From: Aquila chrysaetos chrysaetos | Taxonomy: Eukaryota > Chordata > Aves > Accipitriformes > Accipitridae | Length of the DNA: 64,000 nucleotides | Assembly: GCF_900496995.4 (NCBI RefSeq) | Contig: NC_044008.1 | Coordinates: 1,154,453-1,218,452 of the forward strand | Direction: 5' to 3' | Made by a program: the position numbers and the translations under genes | Notes under the pieces: model-generated | What the model saw: only the letters and a program-made list of their open reading frames with translations | What the model was told of the DNA's origin: nothing | Database searches by the model: none | Shown: positions 62,835 through 64,000 of the stretch, in pieces | Position numbering within the stretch: the first letter of the stretch is position 1 | How the letters are laid out: the number at the start of each line of letters is the position of its first letter

Positions 62835-63830
62835 AACGCAACGCCGAGCCCGTCTGCGCGTCGGTGGCCCCACGGCGGGGTGGGGACGGGGGGGGTCCCG
62901 TGGGTGGCTCAGCCCCACGGCTGTGGGACAGGATGGATACCAGCACAGGACCCTGCCCCCTCGTCCCGCTGGGGACCCACAAGCGGTGGTGGGGCGGGGA
63001 GGTGGGGTGCTGCCCTCTCCCACCACCCATGGGGTTGGGGAGGTGCTGAGCCCCCCCATCTGTGGGGCTGGGGTGGAGCTGGGGGCCTCATCCCTGGGGC
63101 TGGATCCCATCTATGGGGCTAACATTGTGCTGAGCCCCCAATCCATGGGGCTGGGGTGGTTCCGAGCCCCATCCATGAGGCTGGGCTGGATCCCATCCGT
63201 GGGGTCAGGGTTGTGCAGAGCCCCCATCTATGGGGTTGGAGTGGTGCTGAGCTCCTCTCCATGGGGCAGGAGCGGTGCTGGAGCCCAGTTGTGGGGCTGG
63301 GACGGTGCTGAGCCCCCCATCTATGGGGCAGGGGTGGGGCTGAGCCCCCTATGCATGGGGCTGGGGCAGGGCAGAGCCCCCACCCAGGAGCAGCGGGGAC
63401 AAGCGTGCAGGACTCACCCAGGACCCACATCAGCCCCACATCCCCCCCCCAGCCCCACACCCCAACCTCCCCGAGGGCGCAGGGTGCCCATGCCCGGTTT
63501 GGGGCGCAACTTGGGGGGGGGGTCAGAAGGGGCCTGGCCGAGCCCCCCAGAGCCCTGATCTGGGGATGCCCCATTTTGGGGTGGGGGGGCCACAGGGGCT
63601 GCGTCAGCCCTCCCCGGGACACGTAAACACTTCCAAATTAAGTTATCTCCGTCCCGAGCGAGCGGAGGCCGATCCGGCCAGCGCTGCGCTGCGCGAGCCG
63701 GAGCAGGCGGGGGGGTCACACACACCCCTCCCCCAGCCCTCCCCCAGATCGTATTTTTTGGGGGGAAAACGGGAGCGATTCCGTCACCGCGCAACAAAAC
63801 CCCGACGCAGCTTAATGGGGTGAATGTAAA
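62835..63830. other. Gap between convergent 3' ends, with repeat
   Basis: Nothing coding is seen. About 63050-63375 is a CCCCCATCTATGGGGCTGGG repeat with units of about 30-45 bases. The 63600-63830 part has a less skewed base composition (CCAAATTAAGTTATCTCC) than the rest of the window. Confidence 0.65.
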
Positions 63831-63834
63831 CGGG

Positions 63835-64000
63835 TTTATTGAGCCACAGAATCTTCCGGCACGGCTGCGAAGCTCCGTTTACACCAGAAGGACAAAAATT
63901 AAATCATCCCGAGAGGAGAAATACCGGAGGAATAAACACGGGGTGGGGGGGGGGGGGGACGACACACACAACAACAGGGGAACGCGGGGGCAAACCCCAC
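63835..64000 (-). other. CALU: Likely 3' UTR end of CALU (by synteny)
   Basis: TTTATT at 63835-63840 gives a minus-strand AATAAA, and the sequence beyond it is AT-richer and non-repetitive, as in a 3' UTR. In mammals CALU converges on OPN1SW, so calumenin should lie just outside the right edge. No coding sequence is present, so the name rests on gene order alone. Confidence 0.45.

Overview
The window looks like a very GC-rich, gene-dense piece of a bird genome, probably a microchromosome. The evidence is small introns packed with private GC-rich minisatellites, and a complete vertebrate SWS1 cone opsin whose residues match avian violet-sensitive pigments (Ser at bovine positions 86 and 90). 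That argues for a non-passerine bird, but I cannot name the species. The gene order OPN1SW - CCDC136 - FLNC - ATP6V1F is the conserved vertebrate block of human 7q32, read here in the opposite direction.

Layout, left to right. Positions 1-3490 hold no gene I can support, only low-complexity DNA and one perfect 48-bp-arm palindrome. A 16-exon CDHR5-like cadherin gene lies on the minus strand (3583-12177). A 4.7 kb gene-free stretch of minisatellites follows. ATP6V1F (16899-17604, minus) has two exons and a CpG/NRF-1 type promoter. FLNC (18815-52388, minus) fills half of the window with 47 coding exons, from a MEF2/TATA promoter at about 53.2 kb to a polyadenylation signal at 18.7 kb. CCDC136 (55493-57546, minus) is a short coiled-coil, tail-anchored form. 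A tRNA-Pro(AGG) gene (58634-58705, minus) sits between it and OPN1SW (59725-62690, plus, five exons). The last about 170 bases carry a minus-strand polyadenylation signal that by synteny should end CALU.

The genes have unrelated jobs: V-ATPase subunit, muscle actin crosslinker, cone visual pigment, brush-border-type cadherin. They share a neighbourhood rather than a pathway. The most useful observations are: (1) single-base frame breaks in FLNC (three) and in the CDHR5-like gene (probably one), most of them in G/C homopolymers, which look like assembly errors in otherwise well-conserved genes; (2) a CDHR5-like gene beside ATP6V1F, suggesting an IRF5-side counterpart of the human IRF7-CDHR5 pair; (3) a palindromic hairpin; (4) promoter words shared by OPN1SW and a minus-strand TATA box in front of CCDC136; (5) nearly every intron carrying its own tandem array, with a few short words recurring across tens of kilobases. 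I found no CRISPR array, phage, operon or recognisable retroviral element.
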